From Bin87 sp965204905 (GTDB lineage: Bacteria > Chloroflexota > Dehalococcoidia > Lucifugimonadales > UBA3495): a stretch of 64,000 bases of DNA. The stretch spans positions 372,001-436,000 of the forward strand of contig OZ242042.1 of assembly GCA_965204905.1 (NCBI GenBank), written 5' to 3'. The translations under genes were made by a program, and so were the position numbers. Within the stretch, counting starts at the first letter, position 1; every line of letters starts with the position of its first letter. Shown here in pieces: positions 44,228-52,312 of the stretch. Under the pieces are notes generated by a model. It saw only the letters and a list, made by a program, of their open reading frames with translations. It was not told where the DNA came from and did no database searches.

Positions 44228-44283
44228 GGTGAGCTTGTCAAACCATGTAGCGGTCCTTCGAAGCGCTCAGGACGAGCGGGTAC
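44228..44283. repeat. hairpin-forming REP-like repeat
   Basis: GTGAGCTTGTCAAACC and GGTCCTTCGAAGCGCTCAGG form a long imperfect stem. Sequences of the form CTTCGACAAGCTCAGG are dispersed repeats in many bacterial genomes, so this is probably a REP-type element between genes. The remaining 330 bp around it hold no gene. Confidence 0.5.
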
Positions 44284-44503
44284 GTGAGGCGACAATCGAA
44301 AGGGAAAGGTCCTGCTCGGCACTCGCCCTATCTTGTAGCAGTTTATGAGGCTCAAGAACTACGCGGGACCCGAAATGGTGAATCTATTGACCCCGTTGCG
44401 CCATTCCATTTCCCGGTTTGAGATGCTCCGATTAGCGAAATCTCCTACAGTGACCGAATCGGAGTAGCGAAATCCTCCTCTACGCGGTAGCGTCAGGTCG
44501 TAG

Positions 44504-45250
44504 CTAATTCCTGCGGTCGTTGAAAGCGTCGTCGTAAGCCGACGGCGGCGCGCCCATCTCGTCCATGCAGCGGCGGCAGAACCGCTTGGCCGCGTTGACC
44601 GGACCTCCGCAGCGTTCGCAGTCCGCGGTGTCCTGTTCTTCTAGGGCATCGCTGATCTCTTGTGGGCGGTTGGCGTGGCAGGTCATGCAGCGGGAGTACG
44701 CGGCCGGTTTGGTCATCCCGCAGGAGCACCTGTTGGTTGGAGATGTTGCGGTGACGATACCGTCGTTGTCCAGCAATCCTCTGGCCTTGGCGCATCCGGT
44801 GCAGTAGGAGAACTCCGGCTTTCTGCCGTCGCCGCAACCCGGGCAGGGAACTTGCCCCGGCGCAATCGTCGCCTGTAGGTGCCCGCTCTGGATGGCGCAT
44901 CGCTTGCAGGTGATTTCCCAGGCGATCTTGGCGTTCCCGCACTCGCAGATGCCGTTTGTGGCCTGCCCCTTCAGCAGCGCCAGGTTCTTGGTCAGGGTTG
45001 CTTGGTCGATGTGGCCCTGTTCGAAGGCGCATTCCGGGCAGAGGGGTGAGTTTGCCCGCTTCGGCTTCCCGCAGGGACAGACCGGCTGGCCCCTGTAGAC
45101 GTCCGTCGGCCTCGCGAAGGTGCGCCCCGTCCTTCTCTGTACCGCGGCGGGCAGGGCGCGTTCGGAGCTGCGTATCTCGGAGATCAGGTCGGCGATTCGG
45201 GAGTCATCGTCGTTGTCGTCTTCTCTGGTTTGGTTAGGCTTTCTTGCCAT
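44504..45250 (-). CDS. protein with five tandem zinc ribbons
   Basis: A 248-aa soluble protein from ATG 45250 with GGGGAG five bases upstream. A charged N-terminal helix is followed by five zinc ribbons: CPCGKPKRANSPLCPEC, CECGNAKIAWEITCKRC, CPGCGDGRKPEFSYCTGC, CSCGMTKPAAYSRCMTC and CERCGGPVNAAKRFCRRC. Spacing between them is about 25-35 residues and each uses C-x-C-G or C-x-x-C-G followed by C-x-x-C. Tandem ribbons of this sort bind nucleic acids or proteins. No enzymatic domain is present. Function unknown; neighbours suggest a regulator or scaffold in the toxin-antitoxin cluster. Confidence 0.78.
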   Translation of the reverse strand: MARKPNQTREDDNDDDSRIADLISEIRSSERALPAAVQRRTGRTFARPTDVYRGQPVCPCGKPKRANSPLCPECAFEQGHIDQATLTKNLALLKGQATNGICECGNAKIAWEITCKRCAIQSGHLQATIAPGQVPCPGCGDGRKPEFSYCTGCAKARGLLDNDGIVTATSPTNRCSCGMTKPAAYSRCMTCHANRPQEISDALEEQDTADCERCGGPVNAAKRFCRRCMDEMGAPPSAYDDAFNDRRN

Positions 45251-45370
45251 GGAGACTCCCCTGTAATCGGGACTAGTCGCTTTCAACATCGGGGTCTGGC
45301 CTTCATGGCGTGTCTAGGTTTTGTGGAATTACTCCGCCGCACTGCTCGCGATTGGGTGTGGCCATGCTGT

Positions 45371-45811
45371 CTAAATGTCTCTGAATGTCTTCCCGGCCTC
45401 CGTTACTTCGAAGTGTGTTCCAGATCTGTTGGCACATATCTGTTCTACCATTCCTTCTCGGAATAGCCATTCCAGTGCTTTGTCCCATTTTTCGAATTCT
45501 GATGGGTCCTTTGACCCGAATGGAATCGGCCCGGCTGAGATGTATCGCATCAATTCATCGGCGACGAATCTTGTTATGATCTTGTTGCAGTTGTAGTCAG
45601 CTGCTTTGAGTAGGTGGCGGGCGCGGGATTTGACCTTCTCTTCCTCTGTCCGACTGTCTGGCCCTGTTTGTTGGATGATCTGGTAGTTTGTGCTTTGGTC
45701 AATGGTAATCTGCCCGGAGTTGTCGCGATTGCTGACGTTACGGTCGCCGTGCGACTTTCTCGTGAACAACCTTTTCAATTTCAAGGTCAGGGGTATTCGG
45801 ACAGGGAACAT
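45371..45811 (-). CDS. hypothetical protein with winged-helix-like C-terminus
   Basis: A 146-aa protein starting MFPVRIPLTLKLKRLFTRKS, with AGGAG seven bases upstream. Residues about 30-60 are hydrophilic with ITIDQSTNYQIIQQTG; residues about 65-146 (KSRARHLLKAADYNCNKIIT, WDKALEWLFREGMVEQICAN and HFEVTEAGKTFRDI) look like a winged helix ending in a wing and last strand. It starts 40 bp after the PIN gene stop in the same direction and may be co-transcribed with it. Confidence 0.6.
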   Translation of the reverse strand: MFPVRIPLTLKLKRLFTRKSHGDRNVSNRDNSGQITIDQSTNYQIIQQTGPDSRTEEEKVKSRARHLLKAADYNCNKIITRFVADELMRYISAGPIPFGSKDPSEFEKWDKALEWLFREGMVEQICANRSGTHFEVTEAGKTFRDI

Positions 45812-45851
45812 TGTTGCTCCTAGGCATTTCGTGCTGGTAGGTCTCATTGCA

Positions 45852-46319
45852 TCAGATGCTGACCAGTACTCCGCGTGCATCTACTCCGCGTGCATCGTCG
45901 TCGTGGAGTATCCGGAATGTCGTTTCGGGGTCCATGACCAGTAGGTCTGAGTCTCGCGCTATCAGGAACTCTGCGTGGCCGGCAATGGCTAGGTCGATGA
46001 ACATCTGGTCCTTTGAATCCCTACATTGGGGCGCGTTGGTGAGGTGCGGCCTCGGGATAAACTCGCATAGGGCCTCGTATCGACGCATGGTTCTGTTGAC
46101 GAATAGGCGGACTTGGTTGTCTCCAGTTACAGGGCTGTGGCGTATGACCTGTTCTTGCAGTTCCGCCATGGTCTCGTTGGTGGCCAGTGGGATGATGAGT
46201 TTGGATTTCCATAGCTCGGCGAGCCAGTGGTCGGGCGGGCCTTTCAGGGTGAGGACTGGGAGTGCTGTGCTAGTGTCGACGACGACTCTCGGTGGTGCGG
46301 GCGGCGTCGGTTCCGTCAT
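45852..46319 (-). CDS. PIN-domain nuclease (toxin-like)
   Basis: A 155-aa PIN protein of the COG1569 type. Conserved acids are the Asp of VVVDTSTALPVL, the Glu of ATNETMAELQEQV, and the aspartates in CRDSKDQMFIDLAIAG and FLIARDSDLLVMD. It should act as a metal-dependent ribonuclease. Its ATG overlaps the stop of the upstream TPR gene (ATGA). The C-terminus contains an exact 15-bp tandem duplication (DARGV twice), which lengthens the tail only. Confidence 0.82.
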   Translation of the reverse strand: MTEPTPPAPPRVVVDTSTALPVLTLKGPPDHWLAELWKSKLIIPLATNETMAELQEQVIRHSPVTGDNQVRLFVNRTMRRYEALCEFIPRPHLTNAPQCRDSKDQMFIDLAIAGHAEFLIARDSDLLVMDPETTFRILHDDDARGVDARGVLVSI

Positions 46320-47107
46320 GAGGTCTCCAATAGTGTGACCAATCGCGCGTCCTCTATGTTCTCGGCAGTGTCGAAAGCGTAGCGTGCTTCCCCGTGTCGG
46401 CCCATTTCTTGTAATGCCAAGGCCCGGTTCCGGTGGCTCGTGGGATTTTGTGGGTCAATTCGTATGGCCTCGTCAAAGTAGTTGATCGCCCTTCCGGGCT
46501 CTTCAATATCCAGGAAAAGGATGCCGGCGTTGTTGTAGTGCGTCGCTTCGTACGGCGCTATTTTCATCGCCTGCCAAAAATCTCGGTAAGCGGCTTCTGG
46601 TTGGTCGAGTTCCAGGTAGGTGAGACCTCGGTTGGTGTAGGCGGCGTCGAGTGTTTCGTCTAGGGCTATGGCGTGGTTAAGGTCGTGGAGGGCATTAGTG
46701 AGGTCGCCGAGTTCGAGTCTGGCAAGTCCCAGGTTGTTATAGGCCAGTGCGAATTGTTCGTCGATCTCAATGGCGTCCAGGAAGCTGCGGAATGCTCTGG
46801 GGAGGTCGAAGTCGAGGTACTTGACGCCTAGGTTGTTGCTGCGGACCGCCATTGGGTCGTTTGTGGTGTTGTAGAGCCGTCCGTCGTGCTCTATGTACAC
46901 GGGAGCGCGTTCCGCCTTGGCGGTCCTAAGTAGGATGCCGTCGCGCTGGTCTGGCGTGAAGGGCTTAGCGAATACTCCCTTGATGTGGATGTCTTCTGGG
47001 GGTATGGGGCTGTTCGGGCCTGGGTCGTACGATGGCTGGTATATCGCATCTACGTATGTTGCTTTGGGAACACGGTGGTAGTTGTAGAGGTCTCTGGTGA
47101 TCGGCAT
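46316..47107 (-). CDS. TPR protein, partner of the PIN nuclease
   Basis: A 263-aa protein from ATG 47107 with AGGAG eight bases upstream. The first 90 residues are a beta-rich domain with IYQPSYDPGPNSPIPPEDIH and VYIEHDGRLYNT. Residues about 95-245 are four to five tetratricopeptide repeats, as in FALAYNNLGLARLELGDLTN, LDAAYTNRGLTYLELDQPEA and PTSHRNRALALQEMGRHGEA. It is coupled to the PIN gene by an ATGA overlap, the organisation of a toxin-antitoxin pair, in which the TPR superhelix would bind the nuclease. TPR antitoxins are unusual, so this is inference. Confidence 0.8.
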   Translation of the reverse strand: MPITRDLYNYHRVPKATYVDAIYQPSYDPGPNSPIPPEDIHIKGVFAKPFTPDQRDGILLRTAKAERAPVYIEHDGRLYNTTNDPMAVRSNNLGVKYLDFDLPRAFRSFLDAIEIDEQFALAYNNLGLARLELGDLTNALHDLNHAIALDETLDAAYTNRGLTYLELDQPEAAYRDFWQAMKIAPYEATHYNNAGILFLDIEEPGRAINYFDEAIRIDPQNPTSHRNRALALQEMGRHGEARYAFDTAENIEDARLVTLLETS

Positions 47108-47163
47108 TTGCTCGACTCCTGAGCTGTGTGCGTTCAGGGCTGGCTTTACATTCGGGTTGTGGG

Positions 47164-47304
47164 TCAGGGGAGGGGAGTGTCCCAGCGTGGTGACTTGCAT
47201 TTGGGGCAGATGCGTGGTTTCGGGGCGTCATGCCGGCGTGGCACCCACTGGTGTAGGCAGCGGCTGCACTGGAACCCCGGGATCTGGATGGTGATCGAAG
47301 GCAT
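47164..47304 (-). CDS. 46-aa zinc-ribbon protein
   Basis: A short gene coding for MPSITIQIPGFQCSRCLHQW, then VPRRHDAPKPRICPKCKSPR and WDTPLP. The two knuckles C-S-R-C and C-P-K-C, and the pattern C-x-R-C-x-(H)-x-W-x-P-R, are those of a widespread family of tiny zinc ribbons that precede PIN and other toxin genes. ATG 47304 has GAGAG just before it, and a perfect palindrome lies 37 bp upstream. The TPR gene starts 56 bp after its stop. It is probably the DNA-binding regulator of the three-gene operon. Confidence 0.8.
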   Translation of the reverse strand: MPSITIQIPGFQCSRCLHQWVPRRHDAPKPRICPKCKSPRWDTPLP

Positions 47305-47340
47305 GGTTCTCTCGGTTTGCGCGTGCTTTCCGCCTCTGAC

Positions 47341-47358
47341 CTTACCTAGCTAGGTAAG
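47341..47358. promoter_or_regulatory. 18-bp perfect palindrome, likely operator
   Basis: CTTACCTAGCTAGGTAAG, a perfect palindrome 37 bp 5' of the zinc-ribbon gene. The minus strand just upstream carries TTGGAACAGAGAATAAA, which may contain promoter hexamers. Symmetry and position suit autoregulation by a dimeric repressor. Confidence 0.65.
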
Positions 47359-47488
47359 TTTATTCTCTGTTCCAACTTGGAGCAACATTCCCGCGGAGGC
47401 TTGTATCATGGGGCCTCTGGACGGGTTCTGGCGGTGGTTTGGGATCCGCGTGCGCGCCGAGCGTTGGTTCACTGCCTTCTCGTTGTCG

Positions 47489-48520
47489 TCAGCGTTCGGG
47501 GAACGCCCGGTATTTTCTGGGGGACGCGAGCATCTGGATGCCCAGATCGTCGGTGATGGATTGCAGCGCCATGAAGGTCGGCTCATCCTGCACAATGACG
47601 CTTGCGGGCAACTGTCCCCCGTCCAGGAGCGACTTGGCGAAGCCTCGCTGCCGCGACTCGCTCGTCGCCGGCCCTTTGATGGCGGATTCCCATCTGGGCA
47701 ATCCTATGGACAGGTCCACGACGGTCTGCACCTTGAGGAGGAAGGGACGGTGGCTGATCTCCGGTTCCTTGACCTTGCCGGCCACATCTTCCGTGACCAG
47801 CCATCTGTCTTCGCCGGCCGGCAGTGCCTTGAGTTCGTCCATGTCTACGTGGACGTCCTCGGGGAAGTCGGGCCGTTTGGGCATGGGGCCCCACTCGTGA
47901 TGCCAGGCAGATCCGTCGAAGGTCGAGTGGAGCAGGTTGCTGAAGTCCATCCAGTTCCGTGCGTCAAGCTGCTTTTGCTGAATCTTGGCGGCGATGTCGG
48001 TTAGGTCCTGGATGATGAGCTTGGCCAGGCGTCCCTCGTTGGCGTCGGTGCGGTAGGGGAGGAACCCGGGGGTCGTGCGCTGGATCTGAGCCCAGTTGCC
48101 CCGGCCCCGGTAGCGTAGTCCGGCTTGGCGGAGGATCCGCCGGTCCTCATCGGAAAGTTCTTCCCGGTCCGCCGATACCGCGAAGATGGCGTCGGTCTCG
48201 TCGAAGTTGTACTGTGGCTCGAACTGGATGTCCATGCCCATGGCGCGGAGTGGACCGCCGGTCAGCAGGCTGATCAAGGATTCGAACCCGGTCTCTCCCA
48301 GGTAGGCGCTGATCCCTCGTACCTCGCCCAGCTGGCCCATGGCGATGGTGTAGGCGTCGCCGGCGGTCGGGTGGTGGTGGGCGATGATGTGGCCGTCGTC
48401 GATCTGGTTCCAGGGTTGGGCGGCGATCATCTTGGCCCAGGCGTCGTGGAGTTCCCCGGTCTGCTCGGGGGACATCTCCCGGGAGTCGGCGCCGTGCTTG
48501 GCCGTGAGTGCTTCGATCAT
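47489..48520 (-). CDS. DUF6930/DUF7309-like protein
   Basis: A 343-aa soluble protein from ATG 48520, with AGGAGG nine bases upstream. The N-terminal half has WNQIDDGHIIAHHHPTAGDA and YTIAMGQLGEVRGISAYLGE, the pattern W-x-x-I-x-D-x-D-(I/V) followed by M-G-x-x-G-E-x-x-G-(I/L)-x-x-Y-L-G that marks DUF7309-type domains; the C-terminal half has DVHVDMDELKALPAGEDRWL and a beta-alpha domain like DUF6930. These pairs occur in many SEC-C-linked proteins of unknown role. The inverted-repeat element lies immediately upstream of the ribosome site. Function unknown. Confidence 0.65.
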   Translation of the reverse strand: MIEALTAKHGADSREMSPEQTGELHDAWAKMIAAQPWNQIDDGHIIAHHHPTAGDAYTIAMGQLGEVRGISAYLGETGFESLISLLTGGPLRAMGMDIQFEPQYNFDETDAIFAVSADREELSDEDRRILRQAGLRYRGRGNWAQIQRTTPGFLPYRTDANEGRLAKLIIQDLTDIAAKIQQKQLDARNWMDFSNLLHSTFDGSAWHHEWGPMPKRPDFPEDVHVDMDELKALPAGEDRWLVTEDVAGKVKEPEISHRPFLLKVQTVVDLSIGLPRWESAIKGPATSESRQRGFAKSLLDGGQLPASVIVQDEPTFMALQSITDDLGIQMLASPRKYRAFPER

Positions 48521-48553
48521 CGTGCCGGTCCTCCTGGATTCTTCCCTTTGTTG

Positions 48554-48640
48554 AGCGCTCAGACGCTCCGGTTTGGCCTGCCTGGGCGCTGAGGGCACAT
48601 TCTCCAGCCAGTGGGCCGCTGGGCCAAATGGTGGCGTCTG
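48554..48640 (+). repeat. inverted-repeat element, copy E
   Basis: CAGACGCTCCGGTTTGGCCT at 48561 pairs with GGGCCAAATGGTGGCGTCTG at 48621-48640, the best-matching pair of arms in the window. It begins about 20 bp upstream of the ribosome site of the 48520 minus-strand gene. Confidence 0.7.
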
Positions 48641-48901
48641 CTCGCGCCGTGGCGCTGCTTCCTTCAGGGGTCGCCCTTCTGGGTTGGTTCTGATCTTACA
48701 CGCGTCTTCGTCCCCTACGGCCGCATGGGCGGCGGCGTTGCCGTTCTCGCCCGGCTGCCGGAGCGGTTCCGAGCTGACGTGATGGTTCCCGGCTGTTTCC
48801 TCAGCATCAGGGCATGACTCTGCGGACGGAGTCTGCCGCCGCGCCGGTTTCCTTCGGTGTGGCGGACACCCTTTCAGTCCAATCTATGAGGAGATGCCTG
48901 G

Positions 48902-51739
48902 ATGATGAGCATGATGACGAAGAGAACGATCCTGCCGCTGTTGGTGGCGCTGCCGTTGCTGATGGCGGCGGCTGCGGTGTGGTGGCAGCAGGGAGGCCCG
49001 GTATGGGCAGACGATCCCGAAGAGGGCCAGGAGGCGCACGAGCATGCCGACTATGACGCCCCGGCCGTGACGCTGGCGGCCCAGTCGGTTTGCAACAGCC
49101 GCACGAACCGGACGGTGGTTCTGGCGCGTTACCAGTCAACTGGCGGTGCGGCCGGCTACCAGCAGCAGGTTGCGTGGGGCCATGACCCTAACCTTTCGAG
49201 CTATGACCGTCCCTGGGGGCCGGTGGTCGCCAATACCAAGACCGGCAACCGGCCGTGGCCGGTGCGGTTGAACCAGGAGCCCGAGGTGGGCAGGGCCTAC
49301 TCCCTGCGGGTGCGGGTCTTGGATGAAGACGGCAATCACGGCCCCTGGGGCGAAGCTACCTACGAATACTCGGAGGGTACGGCTGCTGCGCCCGCTGGCG
49401 TGGCGGTGACCGATGCTGACGGGGACTTCAGCCGCGCCGTACTCACCTGGAAGGACGGCAGCGCCGGCGCCGGCAACGGGTTCTGGTTCAAGGTCCAGCG
49501 CCGGGTGTCGGGCGGCGGAGATGACGGCTGGCAGGAGAGCAGGTGGACGAAGGTGGAGCAGCGTGGCTCTGGCGATGACAAGGCCTACCGCCACACGGTG
49601 GCGGGACTGGACCCGGCCCAGGCCCACGACTTTCGCGTGGCGGGTCAAAAGCGCGACTGCGGGGCGACCAAGTGGTCGGACGTGGTGTCGTTGACGCCGC
49701 CCGCTCCGCCGCCGGCGCCCGATTACACGGTGGCGGTTGATTATGGAGACGGCGTGGTCGTGCTGGTGGCGACGCCGTCCAACGCGCCGGCCGGCATCAC
49801 GGGCTACACGCTCAGGCACCGGGTCAAGGGATCTGGTGTTGACTACGTCGAGGTGTCGGCGGACCCGGATGACGCTGCGGGCGGCATTGAAGTCTCCGCC
49901 GTGTCTTACGGCGAGACCTACCGGGTGGACCTGCGGGCCAGCAACCAGGTGGGCGATGGCGAGTACGCCTACCGGGACGTGACCGTCGCGTCGTTACCCG
50001 ACCCGCCCGGCTTCACGGTTGAGACCAACTACGGTACGGACGCCGTGTTCCTGGTCGTGAAGGTCACTGATGCCGTTTCCGGCGCCACCGGCTACGTGGT
50101 GCGGGTCAATGGCGCCGACACCGCCGTTACGCCGGCCCAGGTTGGGGGCGGGGGCTACGGCGTTTCGGCCCGGCTGGGCACGAAGTACACGGTTGCCGTG
50201 GCAACGGTCAGCCAGGTCGGCCAGGGGGCTTTCTCCAGCGCGCAGACGCTCACGACGTTGTCGTTGCCGTCGGAACCGGACGTTACGGCGGAAGCGCAGT
50301 ACTCGGGCGGGTCCGCCAGCATCCTGGTGTCCGTGGCGGCTGCGGACGCTGCCGAGGCGCTGCAGGGCTACGTCCTGAGCTACCTGAAGGTGGGCGATGA
50401 GGAGTCGGAAGGCGTCGGCGTGTTTCTGATTCCCGCTGTGGCCCAGGCGGGTTACTCTTTCGATGCGGAGTTGGGCGCCACCTACACCATCAAGGTGAGG
50501 GCGCTCAATCCCGCCGGCGCTGCGCCTGCTGTTGACGTTACGGTCGCGGTCAAGGAGAAGGCGGGTACGCCGGACTTCACTGCCGAGGCGGTCTACGCCG
50601 ACGGGAAGGCCAAGGTCGTCGTGAAGGTGCAGAACGTGCCCGATGACGCCACCGGCTATTCCGTGCGCTACCGCGCGCCTGCGGCCGACCCGTGGACGAC
50701 ATCGGCCTTGACCGTGGCGGCCGCCAAGGCCGGCTCCAGTTTCGCCGCTGCTGCGGGAACCGACTACACCGTCGGCGTGGCGGCGCGCACCGAGGTTGGG
50801 CTGGGCGACTACGGCTCGGCCACCGCGTCCATCGTGGAAGAGGTGGAAATGCCGACGTTCACGGTTACGTTCGCCAGGGGCGATGACGGCGTGGAGGCCA
50901 CTGTTGCGGTGAGCAGCCCGCAGGATCAAGCCAAGTACCACATGTTCAGCGTGGGCGACGCCGCGGGGGTGAAGGTTACGAGGCCCGACGCCGCGCACAA
51001 GTTCGCCGTTGAGCTGGGCGACACCTACCGCATCGGCGTGGCGGCCGGCAACGAGTTCGGGACTGGCGAGTACGGTTACCGGGACGTCCTGGCGGTGATG
51101 GTCCCCGACCCGCCGTCCTTCACGCTGTCGCCGACCTACCGGAAGGGTGAAGCCCACCTGGCGGTGAGTGTTTCCAGTCTGGACCCTCACGCTTCCCGCT
51201 ACCTGCTGAAGGTGGGTGACGCGGCTGCGGTGTCCCACACCGGCCTGGCCGACCTGCGCGTGCCGGTGGTTCCCGGCGAGACCTACACGGTGGGGCTGGC
51301 GGCCGGCAATGCGGCTGGCGACAGCGCGTTCACGGAGGTGGCGCGGACCACCACGACGGCCGAGTTCGAGGCGTTGCTGGAGTGGCGGCTCATGGTACCG
51401 GAGCAGGACACGCCTGCCGAGGCGGTGGGTGACGCCACGCAGTACGTGTCGATCGTGAACGGCGAGCCAGCGCGTTACGACCCGGTGGCGCCGTGCGTGG
51501 GGCGGGAGACCGCTCTGGCGCAGTCGCGGTCGGATCAAGCCACGGCATTGGCGGCTTGGGTGGACGGAATGTCCGACGCTTCGGCGGCCCTGACCGCCTA
51601 CGCCGGGTCCCACAAGACTGCGATGGCCGGCGCTCTGACGGCGGCGAAGACTGCCGCAACGACCACGTGTCAGGCTCGGTATCCCGTTGAGGAGACCCTC
51701 GGACAGGATGACGCCCGCTGGGTAAGGATGCCGCGGTAG
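48902..51739 (+). CDS. large secreted FN3/beta-sandwich repeat protein
   Basis: A 945-aa protein, export signal at residues 1-35 (LPLLVALPLLMAAAAVWW, then a cut near VWA-DD). Two classical fibronectin-III domains come first, then six repeats of about 90 residues, each opening with a P-x-F/Y-T-V strand: about 276 (APDYTVAVDYGDG), 367 (PPGFTVETNYGTD), 458 (EPDVTAEAQYSGG), 556 (TPDFTAEAVYADG), 650 (MPTFTVTFARGDD) and 737 (PPSFTLSPTYRKG). The C-terminal 110 residues are helical and contain a cysteine pair. It has no catalytic motif, sortase signal or membrane tail, so it is probably released or bound through its ends. GAGGAG lies eight bases before the ATG. Confidence 0.88.
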   Translation: MMSMMTKRTILPLLVALPLLMAAAAVWWQQGGPVWADDPEEGQEAHEHADYDAPAVTLAAQSVCNSRTNRTVVLARYQSTGGAAGYQQQVAWGHDPNLSSYDRPWGPVVANTKTGNRPWPVRLNQEPEVGRAYSLRVRVLDEDGNHGPWGEATYEYSEGTAAAPAGVAVTDADGDFSRAVLTWKDGSAGAGNGFWFKVQRRVSGGGDDGWQESRWTKVEQRGSGDDKAYRHTVAGLDPAQAHDFRVAGQKRDCGATKWSDVVSLTPPAPPPAPDYTVAVDYGDGVVVLVATPSNAPAGITGYTLRHRVKGSGVDYVEVSADPDDAAGGIEVSAVSYGETYRVDLRASNQVGDGEYAYRDVTVASLPDPPGFTVETNYGTDAVFLVVKVTDAVSGATGYVVRVNGADTAVTPAQVGGGGYGVSARLGTKYTVAVATVSQVGQGAFSSAQTLTTLSLPSEPDVTAEAQYSGGSASILVSVAAADAAEALQGYVLSYLKVGDEESEGVGVFLIPAVAQAGYSFDAELGATYTIKVRALNPAGAAPAVDVTVAVKEKAGTPDFTAEAVYADGKAKVVVKVQNVPDDATGYSVRYRAPAADPWTTSALTVAAAKAGSSFAAAAGTDYTVGVAARTEVGLGDYGSATASIVEEVEMPTFTVTFARGDDGVEATVAVSSPQDQAKYHMFSVGDAAGVKVTRPDAAHKFAVELGDTYRIGVAAGNEFGTGEYGYRDVLAVMVPDPPSFTLSPTYRKGEAHLAVSVSSLDPHASRYLLKVGDAAAVSHTGLADLRVPVVPGETYTVGLAAGNAAGDSAFTEVARTTTTAEFEALLEWRLMVPEQDTPAEAVGDATQYVSIVNGEPARYDPVAPCVGRETALAQSRSDQATALAAWVDGMSDASAALTAYAGSHKTAMAGALTAAKTAATTTCQARYPVEETLGQDDARWVRMPR

Positions 51740-51748
51740 GACATGCTG

Positions 51749-51780
51749 GGCTGGGGCGTCTGGTTCTGGTCGCCCCAGCC
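51749..51780 (+). terminator. hairpin after the FN3 gene
   Basis: GGCTGGGGCG (51749-51758) pairs perfectly with CGCCCCAGCC (51771-51780), starting 10 bp after the stop. No T-run follows, so it may be a rho-dependent stall or a stabilising 3' hairpin. Confidence 0.5.
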
Positions 51781-51967
51781 GTGGCTGGGCTGGCTGCCGG
51801 CGGTTCGGCACAGCGGAGCCTTCACGGATCGGACCCACATGATAGCCTTGACCAGTTGACCTGCGGTCGTCCGCGGTGTGAGGTGCCAAGCGACCGCAAG
51901 AAGAAGGGCGGCGTCCGCCGTTCCCAGTAACTGTACTGGATTTCATCTCATTGTCGTAGGGAGTCTG

Positions 51968-52312
51968 ATGGCTTATAAGGCTAAACGCAAACGCTGGACA
52001 GATGCGGACAAGCAGGCAGTTTGGCGGGCTTCGAATGGGTACTGCGTTGGCAAATGTGGCCGGCGTTTCCGTTTGGGCGAGCACGGCGGCCCAAATGGCT
52101 GGACGATTGACCATATCGTTCCACATGCTGCTGGTGGCGCTGCCAACGGGGAACTGAACGGACAATTGATGTGTCGTCCGTGCAATCAGCGTAAGGCCGA
52201 CCGGTTCCGTAGGGGCGGCCTTGAAACCAGTATTGGTCGCATGACGCGTGCGATTGAGGGTTTGCAGGCCGGGTACGCCAGCTTGCCTGACAGTGCGATT
52301 CGGGCGGCGTAG
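51968..52312 (+). CDS. HNH endonuclease family protein
   Basis: A 114-aa protein. The first cysteine pair is in YCVGKCGRRF; the core is GWTIDHIVPHAAGGAANGEL with the DH of HNH, then N-G-x-L-M-C-R-P-C-N-Q-R-K, the zinc-binding C-x-x-C and last His/Asn equivalents. Such small HNH proteins act as metal-dependent nickases or nucleases, often phage- or defence-linked. GGGAG lies about four bases before the ATG at 51968; the longer upstream frame lacks protein character. No partner gene was found nearby. Confidence 0.8.
   Translation: MAYKAKRKRWTDADKQAVWRASNGYCVGKCGRRFRLGEHGGPNGWTIDHIVPHAAGGAANGELNGQLMCRPCNQRKADRFRRGGLETSIGRMTRAIEGLQAGYASLPDSAIRAA

Noticed and set aside
2699..48640. Inverted-repeat elements as integron attC sites
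   Set aside because: The arms differ by one base from the GTTRRRY/RYYYAAC cores, lie 5' rather than 3' of the genes, and no integron integrase is present.
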